The notes beneath the pieces were generated by a model. It was not told where the DNA came from. It searched no databases and worked only from the letters and a program-made list of their open reading frames with translations. Made by a program: the position numbers and the translations under genes. Positions 36,355 to 47,250 of a stretch of 64,000 bases of DNA are shown here, piece by piece. Origin of the DNA: Pelobates cultripes (taxonomy: Eukaryota > Chordata > Amphibia > Anura > Pelobatidae). Position 1 is the first letter of the stretch; the number at the start of each line of letters is the position of its first letter. The stretch is from the NCBI GenBank assembly GCA_933207985.1, contig OW240920.1:132869414-132933413 (forward strand), read 5' to 3'.

Positions 36355-36525
36355 AAAATTGATTTTCCTCTTTTCAATTTAGAATTTTCACTTTATAAAA
36401 CGTCCTGCCCATAAAATGCCCCAATTTGTTTTGGAAAGGGTTTACAAATAAACTGTTTATGCTTTATTGTAAAATATAAACACGTTATGCAAAATGTGAA
36501 TTTCTCAGCTGAAAGTGTCTGTCTG
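36355..36525. repeat. Diverged local duplication, copy 2
   Basis: AGAATTTTCACTTTATAAAA, CTGCCCATAAAATGCCCCAA, GTGAATTTCTCAGCTGAAAG: partner of 35640-35830, about 700 bp apart. May be two insertions of one unknown repeat. Confidence 0.65.
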
Positions 36526-36950
36526 TCTGAACTAGCTTTACCTTTGGGACTGTCCTCCCTCCCTTTTCCCACTTTTATTTGTATTTTTGTTAGTCTTTAC
36601 TCTACTCTATGGTTTGACATCTAGGATATAATTTACAACCGTTTTTACATAAAATTGAGTTACTACATGCATTTCTACACAACAATGGTAATTCATACAT
36701 TGTTGCATTGTAAGTCTAGGTGATTTAGAAACTGATCATTTGCATTTGAAGCTGAAGGCTGTCTGACAAGCTGGAGACATTGCTCCTGGGCGTAAATACT
36801 TGTTAACACCTGTTTTCTCAAGCAAAGCATTGCAGAGAAAATGGTCTTACTAAAACTGAAGGAACAGGTTATCCACCTCCAAATTTTAAATCAGCGTGAT
36901 TGCAAAAAAACAACTCAGGAACTTTGACTAGAAGTAGTGGTTAAAAATAA

Positions 36951-36954
<4 letters not shown>

Positions 36955-37042
<88 letters not shown>
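36955..37042. repeat. (TA)n microsatellite
   Basis: About 43 uninterrupted TA dinucleotides. Able to extrude as a cruciform; highly unstable type. Confidence 0.97.
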
Positions 37043-37045
<3 letters not shown>

Positions 37046-38169
37046 ATGTACTGAGACACTGCAAAGAAAACCAGGTTATAATTACAATTTTTTTTTATTT
37101 AATATCTCTAGCCAGTCGTGCAACATTGCAGGGTACTGTAGTGTACCCCATGTATCATGTAATATTTATGGGAATATTAGCTTAGGGTATTTTTTGGTTA
37201 AGGGGAATTTTTTAACTTTTTGAGACGTAAGGTAGTTTTAAAGATCTCTTTAGGCAGCTAAATGCTAACCCCAAGCCTCTCCACTCTAAACAGATCTTAA
37301 ATTACAAACCTCTAAACTTATCATATGCCTAGGTCCCCCAACTAACGTTATCCCTAGGGATATCATTCAGCAGGTTGAGTTGGCATCAAAACCAAGAGAA
37401 AGGTGTTGGAGTAATTGGTATAGAGACATAATATTCTTGTATTCTTTCCATGTTTGTATCTTTTGAAGAGTTGGAGGTTTAGAAACAGTTCAGTTTAAGA
37501 ATATATATTCATTTATACTAGGTTTGTAATTACTCAAAATAGGAATACAATTTTATAAATGTACCAATTTTTATATTAACTTTCTCAAATATCTTAATTT
37601 CCCCTCTGTATCCACTCTTGTCCCTCTCATGCTACTCACTTCTTGTGTGTTTCAATGAGAAATTTTTAAGGTCCTCCCTCTAACGCAGGGCTCAATGTAC
37701 ACAATTGCATAGGCTAGCTGACAAATTACATACTTCTAAGCAAAAACTGCAGTCATACTAGCCCTACTAACCAAATATAATTTCAAATGCTGTGACACGA
37801 ATGTGTATATGCCATAAAAATCTTGTATGTTATCTAATGTTGAACTCTCTGCACCGGCGGCACCACAGTGTATGTTATACCCGTTGAGTGTCTTGGTCTC
37901 TTGAAAAGTATGTAACTCTATATATACATGAATTGAGAAATAAAGAATAAAAAATAATTGGTTGGTTTCAACAAAATTTGTAACATGCTTTTATTGAACT
38001 CCCATTATATATTTTTTTTTTTTTGTATCTTGTCAATGTTTTATTTTATTTTTTCAGCTAAAAGCATTATTTGTTAAACCACCAAATATACCTCCCACTT
38101 ATATGAATAAGATTACAGTGAATGATTTTAGTGCAAATAGTTAATCTAAATAAACCAATGATAGTTAGA
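37043..38169. other. No gene seen
   Basis: AT-rich upstream region of the POU gene; nothing recognised. Confidence 0.45.
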
Positions 38170-38470
38170 TGAAACCCACCAGGGTGGGGCTTACTACCTT
38201 TAAACCTCTACAAATACCCATTAATTCACATTCTTAGAAATCACTTTTGGCATTTTGCAGGCGAGTCTACTTTGGTCAATCAACAAGCAATCTCTTTTCT
38301 ATTCTAGAGACCATCACTGAGCCTTTTGGAGACCTTTTGTTGATAAACATTCATTGTCCGAGGACCTGACTAAAGAAGAAAATATAGTCCTTCTCTAGGA
38401 CTTTTCAAGAGGCCAAGAAGCACTTCCTTAGATTTGGATACTGCAGCAAAAAAAAGTTTCTTGCAGAAAT
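38170..38470 (+). promoter_or_regulatory. Probable promoter/5' UTR region of the POU gene
   Basis: The 300 bp before the POU start codon contain a GC-rich GGTGGGGC box at about 38183-38190 in otherwise AT-rich DNA and a loose TATA-like stretch (CTACAAATA) about 25 bp downstream. No canonical TATAAA is seen. The position is inferred only from the coding start; transcription start is not determinable from sequence. Confidence 0.3.
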
Positions 38471-38938
38471 ATGGGTTCCCAGATTATGTTCAATGCTTCT
38501 GCCCTCAAAGAAAATCTCAATATTCATACTTCTACAGACACTTCATTTGGTATTGACAAACCCAGCACAACTCAGAACATTTATCCTCAAGCACAATCTA
38601 TTGGATATTCTTTAGTAAATACTCATCATGTACAGGCGATACCATTCAACCCTTATACAAAAAATGGAGTATCATCACAATTCCACAACTTACAGGTCCA
38701 TCAAACACAAGGGCTGCCATCACAGAAATACCCAACTATTGTTCCTAATGCTTCAAGTGGGAACATGCCATATAGCTTAACTAAAAGTGCACCGCTGTAC
38801 AACATCGGAAATAATTCTACATCTCGCCACACCACAGCTCAGCAAATACTTAACCACAATAGAAACCGTAACATTGTGGGCACTCTAAGCACAACAAGTT
38901 CACTTTTGACCAATAATGGGATTGTTCCAGTGGTAAAA
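38471..38938 (+). CDS. POU gene exon 1 (coding part): N-terminal region
   Basis: Encodes residues 1-156, MGSQIMFNA to GIVPVVK, ending phase 0 at a strong donor (AAA|GTGAGT, donor at 38939). The reading frame continues only 13 codons past the donor before a stop, as expected for read-through into an intron. The sequence is rich in Asn, Ser, Thr, Gln, His and Tyr and has no recognisable domain, like the N-terminal regions of other POU factors. An untranslated upstream exon cannot be excluded. Confidence 0.8.
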
Positions 38939-41900
38939 GTGAGTAAATATAATAAACTCATTGATACTCTTAATATTTAACTCCATCTAGGACTTTTGAA
39001 ATCTCCACTGTGTACATTTATTTTTTGCATTTCTACTTTTAACATATGAATTTGTTCTGAAGATCAGTTAAAACAATGCAAGGTTTAATCCAAATAACTA
39101 CATATTTGAAAACGGAATTAAAAATTTGAGACTAATAGTTGAGCAGGAATGTTAATTGAATTTGTGGTTTTTATTTATTTATTTTTTTTTTGTTTTTTTT
39201 TTACTCTTGGGTTATAATTGGTCATTTTTTGTTAACTAGCCATAACTCTACATTTAATAAAAATAACCAATGATTTTTAGCACATTTCTTAATTTTATTG
39301 AATTAAAACAGTGAGAGCTTGTGAAACATAATAAAATGCACTATCCCTTAATCTGTAATGTTTAAAGCAAAATCATGCATGTTTTCAGCTCTTTTTACAG
39401 CCACGTTTGCCAATAATATAAAGTTAAACTAATGTTTATCTATATAGTTTATTTTATTTGCAGGGATGGAGTGGAACTGTTGTTCTTTACACTCACCTCA
39501 CTGATATTTTCTTATATATTGGAATTAGTCATCTACTTGTTTTTGCGCTCTTGTATTCACAAACCAATATTGGCTAAAAATGAAAATTTTACAGATTATT
39601 TTTTGGCCTTAATTTCCCAAGAATACTCTGATTTGTGGCTAAAACCTAGACTTAAAAAAATCTATTGCCAAATTGAAAAGAAATCAAGCTGCAATGACTA
39701 AGGGTTTTTTTTTTTTCATAATTTTTAAAGGAAAAGTTAAAAGATCATTGTGTATTGTTAATTTGTTCATGTTTAGTTTTTACATGTTGAGGTTGTGGAG
39801 AGATGTATTTACATATCCATTTGAAACGTCAAAGGCTGGATGCAAGATGATAGAATTTACATTTTGGTAATCTGGAGCACTGAACATTAGTGCAGCCAGG
39901 TTACCTGCAAAAAACTCTTTTTTGATACATGCTTCCTCTATTAAATAGGCAATAGCAAGAATTGGTTAACCATTGGGCAATCTGTCAAACTACAGAGAAA
40001 AAGTTGCATATTCAGAGCTGCTCTAAATGAAGAGTATGTGTAATTTGTGGGACGGGACTAATGATCAACTTTTTGTAGACCTATTTTTAGTCTAGTAACG
40101 ACCACTTTTCAATCACTTATGTTTTTTGTTTTTCCCAAATTTAATTACTCATTTCAGTTAGAGAATGAAACAGAATGCCAGCAAATGAAATCTTCCATTA
40201 AAGATCTCGTAATTCGGAGAACAAAATTGGGGCTTACACAAAAAAATGTCGGTGAAGGTCTGGGAGCTATGGATGGTAAGTTAACTAAAGTGTATAACTA
40301 GATATTTGTATTTAATAGACTTGAGCAGTTATAATTTTTTAATTTTTTTTATCTAGTATATAAATATATTGATACAGAATTTCTAATGCTTTTCTTTGTT
40401 TCCCTCTATTGATTCCTTCTTACATGCGCGGGTCAGGGCCGCAACACATGGCGGCAGGCACCTGGTTGCAGGGCTGCTACACCGCTGTATGCACACACCT
40501 AAAGGACCACTACAGACACCCAGATCACATCAGCTCAATGTGGTCTGGGTGCCAGGTCCCTCTAGTTTTAACCCTGCAGCTGAAAACATAGCAGTTTCAG
40601 AGGGTTAATCCAGCCTCTGGTGGCTGTCTCATTGACAACCACTAGAGGAGCTTCCATGATTCTCAATGTGAAAATCAGTGAGAAGACGCTGAAAGTCGAT
40701 TGAGTAATGCTTTCCTATGGGTGGTTTAAATGCGCGCACGCGCCTCTTGCCGCGCATGTGCATTCGGAGCTAAGAGGTGGAGGGATCCCCAGCGCCAAGG
40801 GAGTCCGGCGCTGGAGAAAGGTAAATGCTGAAGATACACACTGGCTAACACACACATTTACTGACAGACATACATACACTTTCACTGACAAACACTCACT
40901 AACAGACATCAAACACATTCAGTAACACACACAAACTTTTTTTTTTTTTTTTTTTGAATTCCCCCCCCCCAGCCTCCTTACCTTTTGGAGAGCTGAGGGG
41001 ATTTCCTGGGGTCCAGTGGTGCTGCTGGGCGGTCTGTCTGGCAGGCGTGCGAGCACTCTCCCTGGCTGAGTGCTTCCTCTTCAGCTCCCTCGTGCGCTGC
41101 GTAGGGATGCCGGAGCTGGAAGATGACGTGATCTTCCGGCTCCGGTATCAGTGCGGTGCGCGAGGGAGCAGAAGAGGAAGCACTCAGCCAGGGAGAGTGC
41201 TCCCTTGCACGCCAGCCTCGGGGGGGCCCTGAGATGGCCAGCTCCTGGGCCCCCCAGGAGAAGAGGCTGGCCTAGTGGGTTCATACCGGGGTCGCAGGGG
41301 CGGCCGGGCCCGGTCTAGCTGCGACCCCGGTATGTACGCCATTGATACACAATCTGACTTACGGTTTCTTCAGGTTTATTCTTAGTTACTGATACATAAT
41401 AAAACAACAAATGATGTTACATGATAATGGATGTTCAACAGCAGATGGTAATTGCTGGACTCCTGACGGGAGAGTTACATCTTTACATCAAGAGAGACCT
41501 ACTGTCCCTCTGTTACTATATAGATGTGCCCATACTGACGTCAGTTTAACTCTAGCCATATGAGGACAAGATCCACATTCCAGAGCTCTCGAACAAAGAG
41601 CCTTGTGACTTATACCATCTGTTACTTATGTCAATCCACACATCCATATATAATCAATAGAAACATAAAATATGCAATATTCTACAGTGGGAAAATGACT
41701 TTGAATTGCAAAATATGCATTATATATTGCTTGGCCGATTGTCCAAATATTTTTTTTTTTCCTGAAATGACTACGTGGTCAAAATTTGACCAAACTAAAA
41801 TGCCTCATGGAAAAATCTGACTTGATGGACACAATTTTTCTGGATGAATTAACTTGGCTGAACCAATTTTTTTTTTTTTTTGTCATGCAAAAATCTAGTA

Positions 41901-44030
41901 TTTGGTAATATATCTATATACAGTAGATGCCAAGTCAAATCTTTATCCAATTATTGCGTTAGCTTATTAATATATTTCAGTAGTCTATATTTAAATCAAT
42001 CTCAATATAAAATTGTCTCTGCCAATAAGTAGAAAAATATTTTTTTTAGTGTTTGGATTAAAAAAAAAACCTCTCTGCTCTACTGTTCTGAAACACAACA
42101 GATCTTATTTATGGCTGTGAAATAAAATAAAATAACGTGTATGTATATTTAGGGTTTAGGACAGAACCATGCAGAAACCTGATTTGTAATCTCATTACTA
42201 GGCTCTATTTTTGTGTTGGAGAAAATGTTTTTTAAAAATGGAGTAACAATTGTTTAAAGGGAAAATTTTATAATTCCTCATACAGGTAAACCATACGACC
42301 AATCTATAATATCCCGGTTTGAGGACTGTAAGCTTAGTGAAAACAATATGAGAAAAGTGAAGGAGAAAGTAGAACATTTCTTGAATACAATGGATAATAA
42401 AACTGCCAGCCCTACAGTAAGTACAATAATTGAAGTATTTACCATCTACCTACTCAATAAAAATTTACTTAAATAAAAATGTAATTGTCGTTTAACCTCA
42501 TTAAACCAAAAGCAGATTTGCCAAGAACTGCTTTATTTGGCATCTTTAATGTGTTATTTTGCAGTTTATGTGGGTTCGAGGGGGTGTTATAGGCACCAGG
42601 GATTTTCGCCAAAGTCTCGTCAGCCCCCCATGCTTGATGATGGAGCTACAGAAACAGAGGATGTAAAACTCGTCCAGAGTCTGTGTGTAAGGCTGGACAG
42701 GAAGTGCAATGTATCACCATCAAATGTTAGGAGGGTGACTACTTTGTAAATAACCATTCAAACTTCACATGCCTATACTCTCAACACCCTAAATCTAACA
42801 CCTAAGCAAAGCCATGCCATAGTCCCTAATTCAACCACTCAAATTCTAAACTTCCCACACCTGCAAAATAATTTCGTAACCTTAATCCTAGGTCTAATTC
42901 TTCGTAAACACTAAAGCTACGATCCCTAAAAAAATGGATTTAATCTAACTCTAACCCTAAACACTAATATACCCAGACACCAAATGTAATGTAACCTCAC
43001 TCTAACTCTATACCCAATAATAAACACCCCTTATACCACAACTTTGACCTCAAACTTCTAAGTATTTCTGTGCTGAAAAATACACATTCAAAACCCGAAT
43101 TACCTTGTATTACACAATTATCACTTCCTCTGTTGCTATGTGTTTACCATCCTACCATTCTGACTCCATTTATTCCTTTCTAAACAATAACATAATAAAT
43201 GTATTATACATGCTATAATTTAAAAAAAATGTTTAATCTATAAAAATAATAAATACCACTATTAAATGTATATTGTGTAAAGAAAAACCTGTAAAATGTA
43301 ATGTGCATTTAAATTTAACTCCTAATATTGTGAGCCAAGATCATTGGGAATTTTTGACAGACTATATTCACTCAAACTAATTATAATGCTGCTTAACCTT
43401 AACCTTTTTTTTTTTTTTTTTTTTTCTCAACTCCCTAGGTCCTTAGGAATCAGGAGCCCACCCAAACAGTGGTGATGAGAAAAAGACGAACAGATTTTAG
43501 AGCAAACACAAAGGCCTTTTTAGAGTGGTTTTATGTTCAATGTAAACAGCCCAGTCCTGATGAAATGGAACGCATTGCAGAGCACCTCAAACATGAATAC
43601 AAGGTAAGTATGACATAGTATAGTTATTGTACTGGGTCATGGCTATAACCAGTATAGCCAGAAGGAAAACCCATCAGGATATTTCCATCGTACCCCAAGG
43701 TGCTTTAAATGTTAATAGAATTAAAGTTTACTAGAACCTTAGTTTGAGTACCGGAGAGCGTTAATGTAGTGTAAATACCTTTCTTAAATAACTTTCCTCT
43801 TATTTCAGGTCATACGTACCTGGTTTAGTAACCGAAGACAGAAAGACAGGAAAGCTGCAGATGCCAACTCATTTGCGGGGTCATTAAAATTTAATCAACC
43901 ATACATGGCTCCTCCTGTTCAGAATGTCCCTACTACATCAGTGATGGTAACCTCACCCAAAGCTGTGGAATATCACATGAGTCCAATGCCTCACGTGCTC
44001 CAATATGCCTATTATGGGGTGCATACCTAG
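38471..44030 (+). CDS. Divergent POU-domain homeobox transcription factor, class V-like exon structure (5 exons)
   Basis: Join 38471-38938, 40158-40275, 42286-42416, 43439-43603, 43809-44030: 1104 nt, 367 residues, stop TAG. Nuclear sequence-specific DNA binding is known for the family. Residues 1-156 are an N/S/T/Q-rich, low-charge N-terminus. The POU-specific domain is at about 160-236 and aligns to Oct factors without gaps: RR (176-177), KLG, TQ (183-184), VG, Gln201 (domain Gln44) and SRFE with Arg206 (domain Arg49) are kept; Ser202 replaces the usual Thr45. A short linker leads to the homeodomain, about 252-311, with Arg5, Leu16, Trp48, Phe49, Asn51 and Arg53 kept, but Thr298 (position 47) and Ser301 (position 50) replace Val and Cys. 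Intron positions (after LG..G in the POU-specific domain, in the linker, before VIR.WF) and the 131-nt exon 3 match Pou5 genes as I know them. All donors are GTAAGT or GTGAGT. The start ATG sits in GAAATATGG with no upstream in-frame competitor examined further. Orthology is unresolved; a fast-evolving Pou5 relative or another POU paralogue are both possible. Confidence 0.88.
40158..40275 (+). CDS. POU gene exon 2: first half of POU-specific domain
   Basis: 118 nt between a pyrimidine-rich acceptor (ATTTCAG, ending 40157) and donor GTAAGT at 40276. It starts phase 0 and leaves one base for the next codon. It encodes LENETECQQM through LGLTQKNVGEGLGAMD, matching POU-specific helices 1 and 2. 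The human POU5F1 counterpart is, from memory, about 121 nt. Confidence 0.88.
40497..40830. mobile_element. T2-like MITE fragment in POU intron 2
   Basis: CTAAAGGACCACTACAGACA, CAATGTGGTCTGGGTGCCAG, GTGGCTGTCTCATTGACAAC, TTTCCTATGGGTGG: same order as 25057-25566. The right end is replaced by a CA-rich stretch and T-tract. Confidence 0.6.
41041..41347. repeat. GC-rich palindromic element in POU intron 2
   Basis: Palindrome 1 arms 41051-41092 and 41160-41202 (GAGCACTCTCCCTGGCTGAG onward), with an inner pair CGGAGCTGGAAGAT/ATCTTCCGGCTCCGG. Palindrome 2 at 41284-41334 (TACCGGGGTCGCA/TGCGACCCCGGTA). Ends GTACGCCATTG, a hAT-like end in reverse. Foreign composition in an AT-rich intron. Confidence 0.75.
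42286..42416 (+). CDS. POU gene exon 3: second half of POU-specific domain
   Basis: 131 nt, acceptor CATACAG, donor GTAAGT at 42417. Entry phase completes the split Gly196 codon; exit is phase 0. It encodes KPYDQSIISRFEDCKLSENN onward, with the DNA-contacting Gln and Arg of POU-specific helix 3 (Gln201, Arg206), then the start of the linker. The length equals that of the equivalent POU5F1 exon as I know it. Confidence 0.9.
43439..43603 (+). CDS. POU gene exon 4: linker and homeodomain helices 1-2
   Basis: 165 nt, phase 0 at both ends; the acceptor follows a long T-tract (CTCCCTAG), the donor is AAG|GTAAGT at 43604. It encodes a linker of roughly 19 residues, then RKRRTDFRANTKAFLEWFY and helix 2 with MERIAEHLKHEYK. 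The basic homeodomain arm is kept. Confidence 0.9.
43809..44030 (+). CDS. POU gene exon 5: homeodomain recognition helix and C-terminus
   Basis: Acceptor TTATTTCAG; phase 0 entry; stop TAG at 44028-44030. It opens with VIRTWFSNRRQKDRK, the homeodomain recognition helix with Thr47 and Ser50. A 58-residue tail follows, rich in Pro, Val, Tyr and Met, ending LQYAYYGVHT; I recognise no domain in it. The preceding intron is only 205 bp. Confidence 0.9.
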   Translation, partial: VIRTWFSNRRQKDRKAADANSFAGSLKFNQPYMAPPVQNVPTTSVMVTSPKAVEYHMSPMPHVLQYAYYGVHT

Positions 44031-44570
44031 CTATAGTCAAGGAAACATTAACTCTAAATATGCCAGTTCTTGGTTGAGCACTTTAAATGACTAATTTATA
44101 ATCAAAAAACATTTTTTTTTTTTTTCTATCACTCCAATGGCAATTAAAGTATAGGCTCACCTGCCATGTCAAGGCAAAACCTCTTAGATGAGTCCTACGC
44201 TATTAATTCACCTTGCTGCATTCAGAGGTTTGCTTTGACATGGCAGGTGAGTTTACACTTTAATGGCTATTGGAGTGATGCTAAGAAACCTCCAGTTATG
44301 TGAATGTACATAAGGATTTTGGCGGGTGTGCAAGTAACTTTTTTGGTTTGGATTTTATTGTATAAATTGTGGAGGATCTGTACTATAGTCTTTGCTGCCA
44401 TGTAGGAGTAGTGGTAGTTTGAGTGCAGGCTTAATTTTGTATGTTTGTATTTATAATTATAGCCTGGTTAAGGATTGTATCCAAATTTTTAGGATTTTAA
44501 AATGCTATAACATTTTTGTTTATGTACATAGGATGATTTGTAATAAAAACTTCAAAATTCATTTTTTTAA
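44031..44570 (+). other. POU gene 3' UTR with polyadenylation signal
   Basis: Non-coding sequence after the POU stop. A canonical AATAAA lies at about 44542-44547 (in TTGTAATAAAAAC) and a second at about 44606. The transcript would include a large hairpin at 44128-44279. The exact cleavage site is not known. Confidence 0.55.
44128..44279. repeat. Long inverted repeat (hairpin) in POU 3' UTR
   Basis: Arms 44128-44183 and 44225-44279, about 55 bp each, near-perfect complements starting ATCACTCCAATGG and ending CCATTGGAGTGAT with a few mismatches, loop about 41 bp. It could be a small palindromic MITE that landed in the 3' UTR, or a hairpin producing small RNA. No flanking target duplication is obvious. 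Confidence 0.8.
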
Positions 44571-44629
44571 CTTAAATTTTTGTCATTATGAGTAAGGGTA
44601 GGTAAAATAAATATGGATTTATTCAGAAT

Positions 44630-45390
44630 CCGTGTCCATTTAAGTGGACAGTCTATGCATTGTACAAAGTACAGCCTCCTGTAATGGTTATGGAGCCTGA
44701 AGTTGCCTTCCATTGGTAAGTAGCCATTTTCTACCAGTCTGACACTATTTTATACCCGTCCTCAGGAACCTGTAGTCTGGCCATTTTTGTAAGCGCATTA
44801 ACACGTGGATGTTCCTACCTCTGTTTTGATTGAATAATTCAAAAGTAAGGAAATGCCATGTATAGAGCCAGTCCAAGTACTTTGGCTACATATGTGAAGA
44901 TGTATTTTGTTGCGCCCCAGCTCTTCACACCCTTGAGGGAGATCTATAATCTTTAAAACTGTGTGTGTATATATACACACATTCTCAGAAAAATTATCGT
45001 ATACAAATTCATACACATTCTCAAACACATGCATACATGTTAACACATTTTATTTTTTTCTTCACTCCCTTTGATGGTGTGGCTTTAACACACACATAAA
45101 GAGCATGCTGTATTGCATGTAAAATGTCTGTTAGAGTAAAATAAGTCTTCAGGTGCAGAATTTGAGAAGCAAATGCTACCCCTTTAAAAGTAAAATAAGA
45201 TCTCGCTCTTTCGCTCTCTCGCGCACACTTACTCTTTCCATTATGGCTGGAGAATGGAAGCAGTTAATTGTTGGAAGCATGTGGATTAATCCCACGTGGA
45301 TTGAATAATGATTTTGAAATTGGCCATTTTTTAATAAAAAAAATTATAAGATTTTTAGGATAACTTCATATATTTTTATTTAATATATAG
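44630..45390. other. No gene seen
   Basis: Between the POU 3' UTR and the Ngaro-like element; TATATACACACA near 44970 only. Confidence 0.45.
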
Positions 45391-45480
45391 GAAGGCGGAG
45401 CCTGGAGTTGTGGGAGGGGATGATCCGGCCTATATAAACTCAGACTTACCTCCTATACCAGGCCGACGATTTGGTCACTT
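45391..45480 (+). repeat. Ngaro A1 repeat
   Basis: GAAGGCGGAGCCTGGAGTTG, GGGAGGGGATGATCCGGCCT, ATATAAACTCAGACTTACCT match A2 at 54101 with few changes, up to TTTGGTCAC. It contains a TATATAAA box that may act as the promoter. Confidence 0.88.
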
Positions 45481-45699
45481 CTGCTTCCGGTTTTCCAGAT
45501 CCAGTCTTCCTTGTGGTTTCTTGGGCCTACCTGTGTTTCTTCCAGACTACCAGAGCTTCCTCGACACCCTGAAATACGCTCCCGTCGGCCGCATCTACTG
45601 GGACTCCCTTTTCGCTATGTCCACGGTACCCTTGCCGTGCTTCTGGGTCGGCCATCAGGCACCCGGAAACAGTGAGTACAAACCACACGAGTTAAGTTC

Positions 45700-45915
45700 T
45701 TACTCATGACACATACGAATGCCTCTACACATGAACGATTACTTCACGTATGACTAGCTACACATACAGCTATCATACTAATGTTTAGTCACATGAACGA
45801 CTGCTCATACAAACGGCTATTCGTACGAGCAGCTATGCGTGCGAACAGTTATTCATACGAACTGTCAATTACACAGATGGCTATTCATTTGAACAAACTC
45901 ATACGAACGGTTAAA
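45700..45915. repeat. Degenerate CATACGAACGGCTATT array
   Basis: About ten imperfect units of 18-22 bp around TACGAAC and GGCTATTCATACGAAC, just after A1 in the 5' region of the Ngaro-like element. Confidence 0.6.
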
Positions 45916-45934
45916 AAAAATTAAGTGTGTGTGT

Positions 45935-45972
45935 AGATAGATAGATAGAGATAGATAGATAGATATAGATCA
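45935..45972. repeat. (GATA)n microsatellite
   Basis: Interrupted GATA repeats, about nine units. Confidence 0.9.
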
Positions 45973-47250
45973 AAGTCAATATAGACGAAGTTCACAAACC
46001 ACTAATGCACATTGAGGATTCAGACGAACGCATAGCTCTCTTGAAAGAGCACACACGTACGAAACGTGACTCATACACGGTCTCAAAGCTACATTGTTCA
46101 TGACCGCCACAAGGGTTAGGAATATTAAGCCTACAACAGGCACCAACACGTTAATGCTGTTTGTTTTAGGCAATATATGTTGGGCTTAGCCACTTTAGCT
46201 GTGGTTAAATAAAAATGTCGTTATATTTCAGAATGGTAATTGAGGTTTGCCGTACACTTTGCAAATTATTATTTTTTTTTTTTTTATTATACAGGTTGTG
46301 ATCTTTTCCCTCCCTGACTAGTTACAATAAATTATAATTTTAAATCCTATTTATCATGTATTTACATATATAGGAATTAATGTACTCAGTAGGTCTTAAA
46401 TTTAGATATTGTCTTTATACAATGTCTTTTCAGCATGAACCACTATCAACACAAAATACTATTACCACCCAGACGGGTACGCTAAACAACTGTACGCTCA
46501 TGAATTCACAAGCAAACCTGTAAGTTTCGATCTATGTCACATAAATGGTTAAACCATAGGCAGGGGTAAAACTTTCTTGCAAAAGGCTCGTCATAATTAA
46601 TATAAAATGCCTACGCCTGATTAGGTCAAATTAAGTTAACCCTCACTTCAAATCCCTTAACTCGCTCGGTCAAAGACACAAAAACAGCTTATTAACCCTC
46701 AAGCAGGAAAACTAATTATAAAGGTAGGTATATAAAAAAACAAAAAAAAAACTTGCAAGTATCCCATACAGTGTATAAAGTTAAGTTTATTATTGGTTTC
46801 ACAGACAACTGTTCTTTCGCTCACTTACTACGTCACAGAATAAGACTCTCCGTTAGCTTACAGGTACGCACGCCCACCGGTTACTTTTTCCCAAACACCA
46901 TTAACTGATAAGTCACCCAAGATTAGAAAGTAGATTGTCACAAACGAGACTTATAACCATCCTCACGCGGAGATACTGTACGCCCAACGACCCAATCCTT
47001 TGATAGGGTCACGCACACCCCACTCGGGGTGTAGTTAGTACCACTCTTCTTCTCCCCTCTGTCTCCCACTTCACAGCTCAGAGGCAAATACCCCCTATCA
47101 ATTCATGGCACAGTCAGGACCAAATCCTAGATAGAGCTTCTATACAGCCTCTTGGCAATTAGCAGGGCCTCCTCTCCCCAAATGTAATTAAGTTCTTCGC
47201 CATCTGGCCTATATAAAGTTACAACCCAAAAATAAATCAACAATAAACAT

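Noticed and set aside
39432..39701. 89-codon hydrophobic ORF in POU intron 1, after a TTTATTTGCAG
   Set aside because: No similarity to POU proteins; splicing exon 1 straight to 40158 keeps frame and gives the expected domain.
42537..42749. 70-codon ORF in POU intron 3
   Set aside because: Chance frame; no splice sites that keep the POU-specific/homeodomain join.
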